Shown: one piece after another, positions 1 through 12,581 of the stretch | Numbering within the stretch: position 1 is the stretch's first letter | Layout of the letters: every line of letters begins with the position of its first letter | From: Capsaspora owczarzaki ATCC 30864 | Taxonomy: Eukaryota; Opisthokonta; Filasterea | Length of the DNA stretch: 64,000 nt | Reading direction: 5' to 3' | Assembly: GCF_000151315.2 (NCBI RefSeq) | Contig: NW_011887306.1 | Coordinates: 296,828-360,827, forward strand | The notes under the pieces: model-generated | Told to the model about the DNA's origin: nothing | Database searches by the model: none | Seen by the model: only the letters and a program-made list of their open reading frames with translations | Made by a program: the position numbers and the translations under genes

Positions 1-2685
1 CCTGTTCTGACTGGTGCGAATGCCAGCATGATGATGGACATGGCTCACAACCCCGAACGACCTGGCGGCGCCTTTTCGGAAGCTGCTGCCGCCGGTGCAG
101 CGGCAGCGCGGGGCATGCTGAACGCATCGGGTGTGCCATTGTCTGGTGATAGCGATCCGTACGGAGGCACCAAGCGCCAGCGAGCCAAGAAGCTGTCCAC
201 GCCCGAGCGCTGGGAAATTGAAAAGCTGATTTCCGCGGGCGTCATGGACCGCACCGAGCATCCCGAGTACGACGAAGAGCTCGGCGTGATGCGAGACGCG
301 GACGAGTTGGACGACGTGGAGGACTTGGAGGTCGAGATTGTGGAAGAGGAGCCGCTCTTCCTGCGCGGCCAGACCAAGTTTGCACAGGCTGCCAGTCCCG
401 TCAAAATTGTGAAAAACCCCGACGGCTCGCTGCAGCGCGCGGCCATGACTCAGACGGCCTTGTCCAAGGAGCGCAAAGAAGTGCGCGATGCACAGCGTGC
501 GGCGGAGACCGATGTCGCTCCCGCCCAGCTCACCAAAGGTTGGATTGACCCCATGGCGCGCGACGACGAGCGCTCGTTGGCGCAGGGCGTCCGCGGCATG
601 AACGCGGCTGCTAGCGCCCCTCAGGAGATGCCCGAGTGGAAGAAGGTGTCCATGGGCAAAGGCGCTACTTACGGCAAGGTGACTTCGCTCAGCATTGTCG
701 AGCAGCGAAAAACGCTCCCAATCTACAAGCTCCGCTCGCAGCTGCTGCAAGCCGTCGAGGAAAACCAAATTCTCATCGTTATCGGTGAAACTGGCTCTGG
801 CAAGACGACCCAGATCACCCAGTACCTGGCCGAAGCTGGTCTCACTGCTCGTGGACGTATCGGATGCACGCAGCCACGTCGTGTTGCCGCCATGTCGGTG
901 GCCAAGCGCGTCTCGGAGGAGTTTGGCTGTCGTCTGGGCGCCGAAGTGGGCTACACGATTCGCTTTGAGGATTGCACGTCACAGGAGACCCAAATCAAGT
1001 ACATGACAGACGGCATGCTCTTGCGCGAGTGCCTGATTGATGGCGACTTGAAATCCTACTCTGTCATCATGCTCGACGAAGCCCACGAGCGCACCATCCA
1101 CACCGATGTCATGTTTGGTCTGCTGAAGAGCTGCGCCCAGCGCCGTCCCGACCTCAAGCTGATTGTGACCTCGGCCACGTTGGACGCGGAAAAGTTTTCG
1201 TCCTACTTTTTCGGCTGCCCGATCTTCACCATCCCCGGTCGTACCTTCCCCGTGGAAGTGCTGTACTCGCGCGAGCCCGAGAACGACTACTTGGACGCGT
1301 CTTTGATGACCGTCATGCAAATCCATCTGACCGAGCCCCCAGGCGACATTCTCGTGTTTTTGACGGGTCAAGAGGAAATTGACACGTCCTGCGAAATCTT
1401 GTACGAGCGCATGAAGTCGCTCGGGCCGGACGTGCCAGAGCTGATCATCCTTCCCGTGTACTCTTCGCTGCCCAGCGAGATGCAGACGAAAATCTTCGAC
1501 CCGGCTCCGCCCGGCGGCCGCAAGGTCATTATTGCAACCAACATTGCAGAAACGTCGCTCACCATCGACGGCATCTACTATGTCGTCGATCCGGGCTTTG
1601 TCAAGCAGAACGTGTACAATCCCAAGACCGGCATGGACGCGCTTGTCGTCACGCCCATCTCTCAAGCTCAGGCCCGCCAGCGCGCAGGCCGCGCGGGTCG
1701 AACAGGCCCTGGCAAGTGCTATCGCTTGTACACCGAGCGTGCCTACCGCGACGAAATGCTGCAGACCAACGTCCCCGAAATCCAACGGACCAACATGGCC
1801 AGCACGGTGCTGTCGCTGAAGGCGATGGGTATCAACGATCTCATCACGTTTGACTTTATGGATCCCCCACCGCCGCAGACGCTCATCAGTGCCATGGAAA
1901 ACCTCTTCTCGTTGGGCGCCCTGGACGACGAAGGCCTGCTGACACGCCTCGGCCGGAAAATGGCCGAGTTCCCTCTCGAGCCGCCGTTGGCCAAGATGCT
2001 CATCCAGTCGGTCGAGTTTGGCTGTTCGGACGAACTGCTCACGGTTGTCGCCATGCTCTCGGTGCAGAATGTCTTTTTCCGACCCAAAGACAGGCAGGCG
2101 ATTGCAGACCAAAAGAAGGCCAAGTTTCACCAGGCGGAGGGCGATCACTGCACGCTGCTTGCGGTGTACAATGGCTGGAAGGCCAACAAGTTTAGCCAGC
2201 CGTGGTGCTTTGAGAACTTTTTGCAAGCTCGAACCTTGCGCCGAGCTGCCGATGTGCGCAAGCAGATGCTTGGTATCATGGACCGGTACCAGTTGGACAT
2301 TGTCTCTGCTGGCAAAAACTTCAACAAGGTGCGCCGCGCCATCTGCTCTGGCTTTTTCAAGAACGCCGCCAAGAAAGACCCCACGGAAGGGTACAAGACC
2401 ATGGTCGACAACCAGGTTGTGTACATCCATCCCTCGAGCGCACTCTTCAACCACCAGCCCCAGTGGGTGATTTACCACGAGCTCGTGCTCACCACCAAAG
2501 AGTACATGCGAGAGTGCACCGCCATCGAGCCAAAGTGGCTTGTTGAGCTCGCTCCCGCCTTCTTCAAGGTCGCCGACCCCGCGTATCTGTCCAAGCGCAA
2601 GCGCATGGAGCGCATCGAGCCAATGTACAACAAGTACGAGGAGCCAAACGCCTGGCGTATTTCCAAGCAACGTCGCAAGAAATGA
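1..2685 (+). CDS. DHX8: Pre-mRNA splicing DEAH-box helicase DHX8/Prp22, 5' end outside the window
   Basis: ATP-dependent RNA helicase that releases spliced mRNA from the spliceosome in the nucleus. The frame is open from base 1, so the N-terminus is cut off; the first in-window ATG is at 28, but family members are about 1,200 residues and carry an S1 RNA-binding domain that is missing here. Seen in order from the ATG: acidic linker, Walker [10 protein letters not shown] (about residue 253), DEAH box (about 350), SAT motif, ITGQEEIDT-type motif, the helicase motif [20 protein letters not shown], then HA2 and OB-fold regions. The C-terminal [15 protein letters not shown] is the DHX8/Prp22 signature ending, which separates it from DHX15, DHX16 and DHX38. 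The visible part is one uninterrupted exon ending TGA at 2685. The gene converges on the T-box gene downstream. Confidence 0.96.
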   Translation, partial: PVLTGANASMMMDMAHNPERPGGAFSEAAAAGAAAARGMLNASGVPLSGDSDPYGGTKRQRAKKLSTPERWEIEKLISAGVMDRTEHPEYDEELGVMRDADELDDVEDLEVEIVEEEPLFLRGQTKFAQAASPVKIVKNPDGSLQRAAMTQTALSKERKEVRDAQRAAETDVAPAQLTKGWIDPMARDDERSLAQGVRGMNAAASAPQEMPEWKKVSMGKGATYGKVTSLSIVEQRKTLPIYKLRSQLLQAVEENQILIVIGETGSGKTTQITQYLAEAGLTARGRIGCTQPRRVAAMSVAKRVSEEFGCRLGAEVGYTIRFEDCTSQETQIKYMTDGMLLRECLIDGDLKSYSVIMLDEAHERTIHTDVMFGLLKSCAQRRPDLKLIVTSATLDAEKFSSYFFGCPIFTIPGRTFPVEVLYSREPENDYLDASLMTVMQIHLTEPPGDILVFLTGQEEIDTSCEILYERMKSLGPDVPELIILPVYSSLPSEMQTKIFDPAPPGGRKVIIATNIAETSLTIDGIYYVVDPGFVKQNVYNPKTGMDALVVTPISQAQARQRAGRAGRTGPGKCYRLYTERAYRDEMLQTNVPEIQRTNMASTVLSLKAMGINDLITFDFMDPPPPQTLISAMENLFSLGALDDEGLLTRLGRKMAEFPLEPPLAKMLIQSVEFGCSDELLTVVAMLSVQNVFFRPKDRQAIADQKKAKFHQAEGDHCTLLAVYNGWKANKFSQPWCFENFLQARTLRRAADVRKQMLGIMDRYQLDIVSAGKNFNKVRRAICSGFFKNAAKKDPTEGYKTMVDNQVVYIHPSSALFNHQPQWVIYHELVLTTKEYMRECTAIEPKWLVELAPAFFKVADPAYLSKRKRMERIEPMYNKYEEPNAWRISKQRRKK

Positions 2686-3265
2686 GCATGTTTTTTGTTT
2701 TTGCTGCTTCTTTTTTTTTTTGGTTCGAGCTTTTTTTCGAGCTTGTTTTGCTTTTGATTTCTTTTTAAATTGGCGTGTTCTTGTTGTGCCGCTTTGTGTT
2801 TTGTTTGTGGAATGTATCATTTCGCTGAAAGCTTTTGTTCTATGCTCCGACTACAATCTTGTTTTGAAGTGTTCCAAAGTACGTATATTGTCATGAAGAA
2901 CATCACGCCAATCAGCTGTACAAACCATCTGGCGAAAAAACGAAAGGTAAATGGGTAAAACGCAAAATCAAACTAAAATGAAAATCAGCAGAAAAAATAA
3001 TCAAAACCAAGCAACAACCAAAAAGCAAGAAAATTCACAAAGGCAAACAACGGGAGGAGGGTAAATGAGGCAAAGTAAATAACAAAAACGAGATAGGACT
3101 TGAGACGATTTTAAAAAAAAACAACAACAACAAAAAAAAAAAAAAAAAAACAAAAAAAAAAAAACTTGAGACGGAAACAACGCTTGAGATGATAACAACT
3201 CGAGACGATAAAAATATGGATAACAAAAACAAAGGGGGCTGGTGGTGTGAAGATCAGTGTGATTT
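2686..3265. other. 3' intergenic region between convergent DHX8 and T-box genes
   Basis: About 580 bp without coding signal. It holds T-rich sequence just after the DHX8 stop, then A-rich sequence with A runs near 3113-3165, which read as T runs for the minus-strand gene. Both 3' UTRs probably end here. No polyadenylation signal can be assigned with certainty. Confidence 0.6.
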
Positions 3266-5627
3266 TCACATGTAGGCGTGCCAAGAACGTCGTTCGATGC
3301 ACCTGACGAGGTGCTGCTTGAGCAAAGCAGGAGGGAGCGGCTCATACAAGACGTCTTCAACACCGCTTGCCAGGATGCTGTCAATCAGCGAGGGCAGTGT
3401 GTTGGGAGGAACGACCACCATCAGTGACAAGTCGGCCGAGACGGGGTTTGCCCGCAGGCGCTGAAGAGTGGTCGGGGTGAACACAGCGAGGTCGCAAACG
3501 ACAATTTGGATTTTGGCGTCGTTCATGGCCAGCTTCACTTGATGCGCATACTCCTCCGAGGAGCGGAACTGAGGCGAAGTTGCGTGCATCTTTGTCATCA
3601 TTTCTATGGCAGCCTCCTTGGCAGAGCGGGCTACAGCGCCAATCAAGCCTTCAAGCTCTTCGACAGTCGAGGTGTTGGCACTGTCCAGGTTGGCCGACTG
3701 TGTAGCGTGCTGAAACGCGTCCCAGTTGGCGCGGTTTTGGGAAATGCTCATCACACGCGGACGCGCGGTGGGTTGCGTTCCTTGCGTCCCAGAGTGTCCG
3801 AGACCCGGAGTGGGCAATGGAGTTGAGTCCGCCGAGCTTCCGGGAAAGTACGTGTGGCTCAGGTGCGGCAAGCCCGCGGAGCGCGAATTCGTGGAAGCCA
3901 TGGAGCTGCAAGATGCCGAGGTCGTCAAGCCGCCGTGGCCACTGTTGCGGGCATTGGCATTGGAGAACATGCGCTGGGCGTCGAGCAGCAAGTCTGAAAA
4001 GTCACTGGAATACATCGACTCGAATGAGAGCTTGCGAGCACCACCTCCCAGAGACGTGATCGACCTGAGACCCTGCGAGTGGTCCAAGCGAGCGCGCTTT
4101 GGCGATGCACTTGGGAGGGTCGTGAATGGGAAGGCAGTGCTGCCTTGCTGGATCATGGGCGAAGGCGTGTGGTTGCGGCTCGCCAGAGAGTGCGCGGGCG
4201 AGAGACTGGCGGTCGAGTCGACGGCATCCATCTCGGAGACGGTCCGGTTTCGTCGGGCGGTGATGCGTGTCGGAATCGGCGTGGGCGGAGTCGGCGCCGA
4301 GGACAGCGCCGCTGAGCGTGAGCGTTCCGGCTCAAAGCAGAGCGGCAAGAATTGCGGGCGCAGCGGCGTGCCGTCGTCCGTGGTGGCCGGGGAGAGCATG
4401 TCGGCGCCGCCAAACGACGAGCGACGCACGGGTGCTCGCTGAGGTCCCACCATTGCCACTGGGATGGGCGACGCCTCGCCTGCGGACGAGTCGTCCTGAT
4501 TCTCCAGCGCTTGAGTGAGGGCGCGCGCCGTCTCAATGTCGCCCCTGGCACGGTCGGTGAAGGCGCGGGCGAACGGGTTGTGGCTAATCTTGAGGGCGCG
4601 AATGTTGGGGTTGCAGTAGGCGGTGACGGCAATAAATTGGGTCTCTTCAAACAGCTGCGAGTGCACCAGGCGATGTCCAGGCAGGTGCATGCGGTTGGCG
4701 CCAGCTGGAGCCTCCAAGTCCACCTCGAGCATGCTGGACTCGTCCTCCGCGAGCGGCTCAAACACTTGGACGCAGAAAATGTACTTGTGGAGGGCATGCA
4801 GCAGGACGGCGTCGCTGGTAGTCGAGGTGATTTCGTTGTTGGTGATTTTAAAATCAAACATGAAGGGGTGTTCAACCCAGACCGAGCCCAACGCTGGCGA
4901 GCTGTTGTGCACAAACTGCGTCACAACATTGCAGTCCAGCGACTTGGAGGTGGGCACTTCCGCCCAGGCCTCACCGACATAGCGGTGGGCGACTTTGGAG
5001 GCCTAGACCAAGAAAAGCAACCCATCCAAACCAAATGAATACATGCACACCAAACCAACCGCAAGGAATTGAGCAAAACAAAAACAAAAAGGACGTAAAC
5101 AGACGAAGGAGAAAAATTAGCAGAGTTGGAGCGCATGTTAAAAATGACACGACTAATTAAGAACGAATTGCGAATTGCGAACAACAATGATAAGCGGTCA
5201 AGCGGTCAACGCTCAAAATGGATTGACCAATGGCTGAAGACGTGAACTGCGCAATTCGCATTCACGACCGCAACAACCGCCAGAGCGACCAACAGAAGAA
5301 GAAAAAAAAAAAAAAAAAAAAAAAAGCCAACCAGTTCCTTCAGGAATCTCCCGAGGAATGAAAGAATGGAAGGCATTCAATAGACTACGAGATGAGATAG
5401 ATATGATAGATAGGAGGACAAATAAAAAAAAGGAAACAAGAGTAGAGGAAAGCGAAACAAGCCGACAAGTCGATGACTCAGGCGGAGAAACTCCAATCCC
5501 ATCGAATGAAACAACGACTCGCACCAATGGTTCATGCCCCCTCCGCCGCCACCGTAAAAAAGCGAACTCCAATCGCACCACAATTAGCGGAGCTATTAGA
5601 AGATCAAACGCTCGACTTTTCGATGCG

Positions 5628-5663
<36 letters not shown>

Positions 5664-7794
5664 GCTCCAAAACAAGCGAATCACAAAAGACAAAATAATC
5701 CGGACCATCCGCCCACCGCTTCTTTTAAAAGAACATCAACAAAAAAGGATACGAGGAAAAAAAAAGTGGGTCTGAACTTGCTCTTCTAGCAAGCAAGAAA
5801 AAAAAAAAAGGAAAAATGCACGAGAGGGGGCTTCTTCGACGTACCGGGACAAAGTTGATGACAATGGAGAAGGAGCGGTGCTCGGGGAGGCCGGTGATGG
5901 TGAAGCTCGGCGTTGGGAAGAGGCGACGCCCCTTCTTGGTCAAAATCATCTCATTGCCGTGGCGGAAGAAAGTCCGCCAGAGCTCCTCTTTCTCCAGTGC
6001 AATGTGGACGCCGGGCATGCTGATGAGGCGGAGTGGGCTGCCCATTGTGAACTGCACGCGGCGGGAGCAGGGCTGATCGACAGAGGCAGTGCTCAGAGTT
6101 CTGCGTCGGGACCCCGATTCGGTCGCCTGCTGCTGCGGGTGCTGTCCTGCGGCCACCGACAGGGTTGATCCTGCGAGAGCTGCGCGAGTCGACATTGACG
6201 AGAGAATCTGCTGCAGCTGCTGAGCCTGCTCGGTGAGCTGGGCTGTTCCGGGCCGCGACCCAGATTGGGACGTGATTTCGCCGAATGCGGTTTGTTGGTG
6301 GAGCTGTTCGAGCCAGGGCTCGGCGGCCTCACGCTCCAGGTCCATCAGCTGCTGCTGCTGTTGATGATGATTCTGCGAAAAGCGCTGGTGGAGCTGTGGC
6401 TGCTGATGCTGCTGCGTGAGGCGCATGGGTTGCTGGTTGTCAAGGAGCATCAGGGTATGCGAAGATGTCGCGTTCGACCTGCCCAAATTTCCGCCCACGA
6501 GCGAGTCGTCATAAAAGGCCGAAACTGCGTTGCGAGCAGATGCGGGCGAGCCGTTGGGTGCTGAGCTGGTCGCGCTGCTGGCGCTGCTGTAACTCACGCG
6601 GTGAAGAGCATTTTGGTAAACAGCGCCAGTGCTGGTGCTGGTGCTGCTGCTGCTGCAGGTGTCGTGGACAATGCTGCTGCTATTGGTCATGTTACCACCA
6701 TTTTGGATATTGGTGTTTCCGCCCATTCTCACGGGTGCTGACAAGTCCATGGCGAATTGCTGCTGAGCTGCGGCCGCCTGAACCATTGCAGACGTCAATA
6801 TCGAGTGCGGTGCAGAGGCTGCAGGGGGCAGGACGTTGCGGGTGGCGGTGTTGTTGTTGTTGATGTTATTGTTGTTATTGTTGTTGTTAACGTCGGTGAC
6901 GAATTTCACACCAGAATTCCCAGCGAATGAAGAGTGCACTTCCATTTGTGTTTTGACGCCGTTGTTGTTGTTGTTGTTGTTGTTGTTTGCGGTGCTGCTG
7001 CTGCTGGCATTGGCGTGAAGGTTGTTGCTGTTGTCAATGGGCTTGCCCATGCTGAGCGAGTCGCTGGCAGCGTTGATGCGCGAGGCATTATTGGCGCTGG
7101 AATGGAAGGGGAATATTTCGTCGCCCAATTTTGGGGAGCCCGACCAATCCAACCCCTCCAACTCCTGTGACCCCAGCAGCGGCGAGAAGCCCAGCGACGA
7201 AGCGGTGGGCGACTGCGACTGCGACGACGAAAGTAGGGGCAGTGCGCTGGCCGTCAGCTTGAAGGCCGACTCGGGGCGCTGGAAGAGGAAATTCGCATTG
7301 TTGGCTGCGTTGGCTGCGTTTGCTGCGTTTGTTCCGTTTGTTGATGCTGCTACTGCGCCAGACGATGCTGCCGACGCTGCCGCCGCCTGAGTCATGGCCG
7401 CACATGTTGCCTCCGTTGTCATCGCCATTAAGGCTGGAATGGTCGCGTCGGGCATGACTACATCCGACGTAATCACGAACGGGCTTGGCGCAGATTTGTT
7501 ATTTTGATCCAAATCTTTGGTGCGTGCCAGCATTCCATTGGCGCCCTTGCTGCTGTCGTTGCTGTCGTTGCTGTCGCTGCTGGCGCTGGATGCATTGCTG
7601 GTCGACGTGTTGCTGAATCCAGCGTTCACCGAGGCTGCGCGGGCAATCGGCGGGACTGCATTTGGAGGGAAGCGTGTTGCGTCGCTGCTTCTGTTTCTGC
7701 TGTTGCTGCTACTTGTGCTGTGACTTGGTCTGCTATTGCGTGCATTGAATGGGGGTGGTTGATGCTGCTTTGTCTGATGCTGATGCTGCTGGTC
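3266..7794 (-). CDS. T-box transcription factor with a receiver-like C-terminal domain
   Basis: Sequence-specific DNA-binding transcription factor. Two exons are clear: 7794 (or further upstream) to 5845, and 5002-3266, joined in phase 0 across an 842 bp intron (GTACGT...CTAG). The T-box is split by that intron. The first half has ELWRTFFRHGNEMILTKKGR and ends IVINFVP; the second half has FKITNN, LHKY, FIAVTAYCNPNIRALKI and NPFARAF. The usual TAYQN is TAYCN here. Upstream is a long S/N/Q-rich region with poly-Q and poly-N. Downstream is a Ser/Pro-rich linker, then about 85 residues that look like the second half of a bacterial-type receiver domain. Start unresolved: the first in-frame ATG is at 7533, but the frame is open to 7794, where an in-frame TAG could be a splice acceptor (TAG|GAC), implying another 5' exon. 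From 7533 the protein would be about 1,141 residues. It is T-box by clear similarity; Brachyury versus another class cannot be decided. Confidence 0.88.
5003..5844 (-). other. Intron of the T-box gene
   Basis: An 842 bp intron, several times longer than the typical intron in this window. It contains long A runs (plus strand) near 5298-5324 and 5629-5658. Donor GTACGT after IVINFVP and acceptor CTAG before the next T-box residues keep the T-box in phase. No other gene is seen inside. Confidence 0.8.
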
Positions 7795-9148
7795 CTACGA
7801 ACGAGCGACACCCCGAAGCACGGCGCTGGATGCAAATAGAATAACCAAAAAAAAAAAAAAAAAAACAAGATCAAATTGTTGTTAGAAAATGAGATGAAAC
7901 AAGAAAAGAAAAAAAAAAAAGCGCAAGATCAAAGTTAAAAAACAAAGACTGCCTTCCAAAAGTGATCCAATGCTTAAAAACACACAGTTTTAGGATCTTA
8001 AAACTTAATTATAAAGTACAATTTGTTAATGAGGGGACGAGGGGGTTGCGCGAACGCACAAAGCATGTGATTGGAGTTTTTTTTCTTTTTCTTTTTTCTG
8101 TTTCGCGCGCGTGCAATCTCGAAAAAAAAAAAAGTTCTTCTGGTCACGAATGGTTGGAAAGCAAAGCAAGCGCTTCGTTCGGCGTTTCGTTCACGCCCCA
8201 ACTCGTCGTCGTGCAAGCCATTGTGCAGGGTGGTAAACAAAGAGCAATAAAAACACAAAAAAACGTGCCAAAATTGCAATGCTCCAAGGCAACACACACA
8301 CACCAAAAAAAAAAAAAAAAAAAAAAAAAAAGTTACGTAAAGCTCAGCTGTCATTCGTTCCACCTCGAATCATGCCTGTGTGTCTGCTGAGCTCGCATTC
8401 TGATCTTCCCCATTCCATTGCCCAAAGACGCTTCTTGCACACATCCGCAAGAGGGGGGAGGGTGCAGCAGGCGGGCGGGAAATAAGCGAGGAAAACGCAA
8501 TCAAGCCACACGACCGCGCCCCTTTCGAAAAAGAAAAAAAAAAAGCGGAAAAAACCCAAAAGCAATAGAAAAACAAAGGAACAAAGGAAAAAAAAAAAAA
8601 AAAAAACAAAACAGCGGATGGAATGGATCGCGGTTCGGGGAAAAAAACGCAAAAACAACAAAATAAAGCGCGAGGATACACGCGACAGGCAAGCACAACC
8701 ACTCGTCGTTGCTGCGACTGGCGACGCGTGGAGGGATGAGCGAAGAAGTGCTTGTCGACTCTCTTTTTTTTATTGTTTGTGTCAATGACTCATTTGGGTC
8801 TCTAATCGCTTTTGCACGAGATCCTGACCTTGAATTCGCCGAACAAAACCCGCCCCATGTCGCTTGATTCCGACAAGATCTGAAAAACCGCCCTTGTCCA
8901 ATCACGCGCGGTATGTACGCAGTGTGGAATGGAGCAACAAGGCACCAAAAAGCACAGCTGGAGCAGAGCAAGACTCTCGTCTCTCCAGAAACCCTTCTTG
9001 CTTCACAAAAACGAGTCCCTGATATGCTAAGGTACGTTGAAAAACAGAGTCCGGGTGTGTTTTGTTGTTGTGTTGAATCTTGATGGAATGTTTTGTTGTT
9101 TTTGTTGTCGGTTTTTGTTTTTTAAGGCAACAGCAATAAACCAACGAA

Positions 9149-9202
<54 letters not shown>

Positions 9203-12200
9203 CAAAAAAACAAAACGAGGAGGGTGATCCATCTCGAAACCAGGTGCAACTAGCCGTGTCCAACGAGTGCTGAGATAAACAACCAATCACAGAAAAACGA
9301 TCGCCACCGCAGCCGATAGACGGTCGCACGACTGTGCGAACGAGCCATCAACACAGAGAGAGAGCGAGAGACGCCCCTCGTGGACGCTCGTGCAGGTTGA
9401 TAAAGCACAAAAACAAGGTCTCCCAAGCATTGGCTTGTCTGCAACTCGCAGGGAAGGAGAGGAAGGGGAGTATGCAAGAGGCGAGCATGTGCAGATGATT
9501 CAGCCGCCAATCGGATGAGATGTGCATGGAGGGCGGAAGAGGATGTGTTGGAAAAAATTGGATCGAGGCCCGACGGCTTGTGGTTTGTTGCATTCGCTTT
9601 TGATTCGTTTTTCCCTTTTGTGCAAGCGCTCGCGATCAACTCGGAAGCACGGGTGCTGCACTGACATGTCGGTCTCCACCGTACACCCCCCGGTCAGGCG
9701 CAACGCATTGTCATTGACGAGCTGCAGCCAAACACTTTTGCCTCAGCTGTTGTTGGTGGACTCTTTTTTTTTTTCCCTTTTTTTTTTGTTTTTCGTAGTG
9801 ATGAGACAGAAATTGAATTCTTGGTGGGGGTGACATACCAGGAATGCGAATCAATTGCTGAGATACACAAGGAGATGAAAATGAAGAATGGTCTCACCCC
9901 TCACGTCCAAATCGAGGGGGAAAACCGGCTTCAGCAGGTTTTTTTTGAATTTGCTGACCAAGATGGTGGCTGGAAGTGGCCTGCAGCTGCGACAGGTTGT
10001 AGCACAATAACGAACGAGCGCGCTCGGTTGCTTAGTCACCGCGTTCGCACTTTGCGATGGCCCCCCCTCATTGCGTCGCAACATTACTGGGCTTTTGGTC
10101 TCTGGTGCCCTTGATTGTGATTCGAATAAGAAGGCACGTACTAGCGAAAAAGCCGGGGGCCCCCATGCGAATTCTGTGGTCGGGTCGGGGCAGGTGCCCA
10201 CGATGATGACGCGGCTCGAGGCCCCAGATGCGCTCGGGGCCCCGGCAAGGTGCTCTCCGCCTGCATTGCTACCAGCTGGTGTTTCTCTTGCCATTCAGGC
10301 ACAAACAGTTGTTTGTGCTGTCAAGTAGGATGGACGAGCGTGTCACGAAAGCTGGCCTGCCCTCGAGCGTGGACCAAAAAAAGTAGCAAACAAACAGAAT
10401 CTGGCCAATTGGAGCTCGGTCCTTCCATCGATTTTGGTGATCAAGCTGGCCAATCGGCGCCATCGATTGTGTGGATTTGTCGGTAGTGATCTATCGCTCC
10501 CTGCATCACGAGAAGTGCGACTCTTGCGTGTGCGCTGCATGGTGGTTTGGCAAGACTGATTGTTTGACAGGAATTAGCTCGTGCCCGCGTTCCTGCGCTT
10601 CGTGGTGGAAGGACTCGACTCAACAGGAGGTTGCATGATAAACCAAAAAAATTCTGCGCGAGTGAACACAAATCCCCGACAAGCGCAAGACCGCTGGTGG
10701 TACTTGAACCCTGTGCTTGCGTGCGCGCGCCCCAACCGATCCTTTCAACTTGGGGCCTGTCTCCAATGGGATGCAAGCCATACGAGCCTTCGCCGCAAAG
10801 CGGAATGCGCACGAAAAGTCGTCGAATGGCCACACAACCTTGGCGCTCAACTACAGCGCCCAACCCGCAACAACTCGCCTTGGCTTTTTTTTTTTTTGTG
10901 GGACGTAGCAACGTCCGCTCGCGCTGACAAACCCGCTCGCCCTCCCCATGCAAGGGCAGCACAGTATGACCACCAACCAACTGTTGCGAAGACGAGTCGA
11001 CATAAGACGCGTTGCCAATGACACGGAGACTCTGACGAGGCGGACAAAGCCACAAGGTGTGCCAAGCCAGATTGTTGTAAATTTGCGATTCGCTTAGCTT
11101 TGGACTCAAATTGCATCAAACGAAAAAAAATCTTCCAAACTCAAGTAGTTCCCCAATAAGCGGAAAAATTCCACATAAACCCCTATTCGAGAGGTGCACG
11201 CGCAGGATTGAGCATGACTGGTTGAAAATTGAGTCAACTTTTTCATCTCTGTCCACCTCGGTTGTGCTTCCAAGCCACGGCAGCATCTTTTCGCTGCACG
11301 AGCTGTTGCTTGGCAGGCGCAGCATGGGTCGCTCTTCGAAACAACAAGTCTATGGTCCCGAGCCTCGGTACCTCTCAACAATAATGCCTCGCGCTGGACT
11401 TTGAATTCTGCGCGCATATTCACGTCCGGCTTCTACCAGACAGCGCCCTGGACCCCGGCGTCACCGTCGCTCAGGCTGCCGGGACACTGCTCGTCGACGA
11501 CCGAGGCAAGCAAGCGCCGCACAAAAGCCTTCAGCAGCGTTGGTGGATGAGAGCAGAGTAAAAAGTTTACAATGTACGAGAAAACAAAAAAAACAACATG
11601 TGCCTTTTTTTTTGTTTCCAACATTGCAATGGCAGTTGCACAGTGCAGCACAAGTTGCTTGAACAGCTCGCTTGGGTCCACGATGACTGAAGCAGTGTCG
11701 ATTGTCGCTCAAATGCAATGGCAGGAGATAGACGAACGGGGATGTGCGGGTGGGAATTCATTTGAAGCCTCGCAGCCCGAAGCCCCAGGCAAACGAACAT
11801 GACATGCGGCCACCACCAGTAGGAAACAGCGCGCAGTCGTCCACACTTGCTTTGAGGGTACTGAGGCAGGGGACGAGGGCGAGGGTTGCAGGATCGAACG
11901 AGCAGCAAAAAAGAGCATTGCTGCTCTTTACCGCTGTCCTTTGTGATGATCCTGTTTGGTGCTCGGTGGAGGAGCGTCCGCACTCCCCGCGGAGCAAGAC
12001 AAGATGGATGGACGAAAGCACTGATGATTTCTACTAGACTTACAGCTCGACGAGGGCGATCCAGCAAGAACAGAAGGACAGCACGCGCCCACACACCAAA
12101 TGGCGGAAGAACAACAAAACGCCATGCAGGGATCGAGTCCCCAATGCTGTCTGATCTCGGAAATGCATTGGCAAGGCTCTGCAAGGACTGCGAGGACTCA

Positions 12201-12581
12201 AAGAAGCGTCCGTTTGGCAGAGTGCGTGCTCTCTGATGTGCGGGTGTTGACAGCGTGGTGGCTGTGTGGGTAGGGGTGGTGGTGGGGGGAAAAGGAGGAG
12301 GCAGAAGAGACTGACCTTTGACCACCCTGACGCTGACATCCAGACATTCAGACATTGCTTTTTTTTGTCTTGTACCTCTTTTGTCGGAGTTGGTTGTCTT
12401 CCAAGCACACTATCAATTTCGAATCATCATTGACGATGATTTCTTCTCTCTGAACCTTTTTGTATGGAGCTCCATTGCTCTTTTTTTTTTTTATTTGAAT
12501 TTTCGTCTTTTTTTTTTTTTTTTTCTTGTTTCCCTGCTCTTTCGTACCCCTTCCCCACCGCCGCCGCTCTCCCAGACGACC
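7795..12581. other. Gene-poor 4.8 kb interval upstream of the T-box gene and CNOT7
   Basis: The longest interval without a recognisable gene. Short open frames occur, but none shows a domain or protein-like composition. It holds several long A runs (near 7847-7865, 8305-8331, 8589-8606 and 9150-9200, the last about 51 A). It lies between the 5' end of the minus-strand T-box gene and the plus-strand CNOT7 exon 1, so it probably carries both promoters, any upstream T-box exon and possibly distal regulatory DNA. No tRNA or snRNA gene was recognised. Confidence 0.5.
9150..9200. repeat. Poly(A) tract
   Basis: About 51 consecutive A on the plus strand within the gene-poor interval. It could be a simple homopolymer or the tail of an old retroposed sequence; no retrogene body was recognised next to it. 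Confidence 0.9.

Noticed and set aside
979-2820. 613-codon minus-strand open frame
   Set aside because: Antisense to DHX8, caused by high GC codon use; no domain.
12120-12160. GATCGAGTCCCC sequence resembling a tRNA T-arm
   Set aside because: No matching acceptor, D or anticodon arms could be folded around it.
8000-12400. Possible small genes in the gene-poor interval
   Set aside because: Open frames of 60-260 codons lack domains, start context and splice logic. They do not look like proteins.
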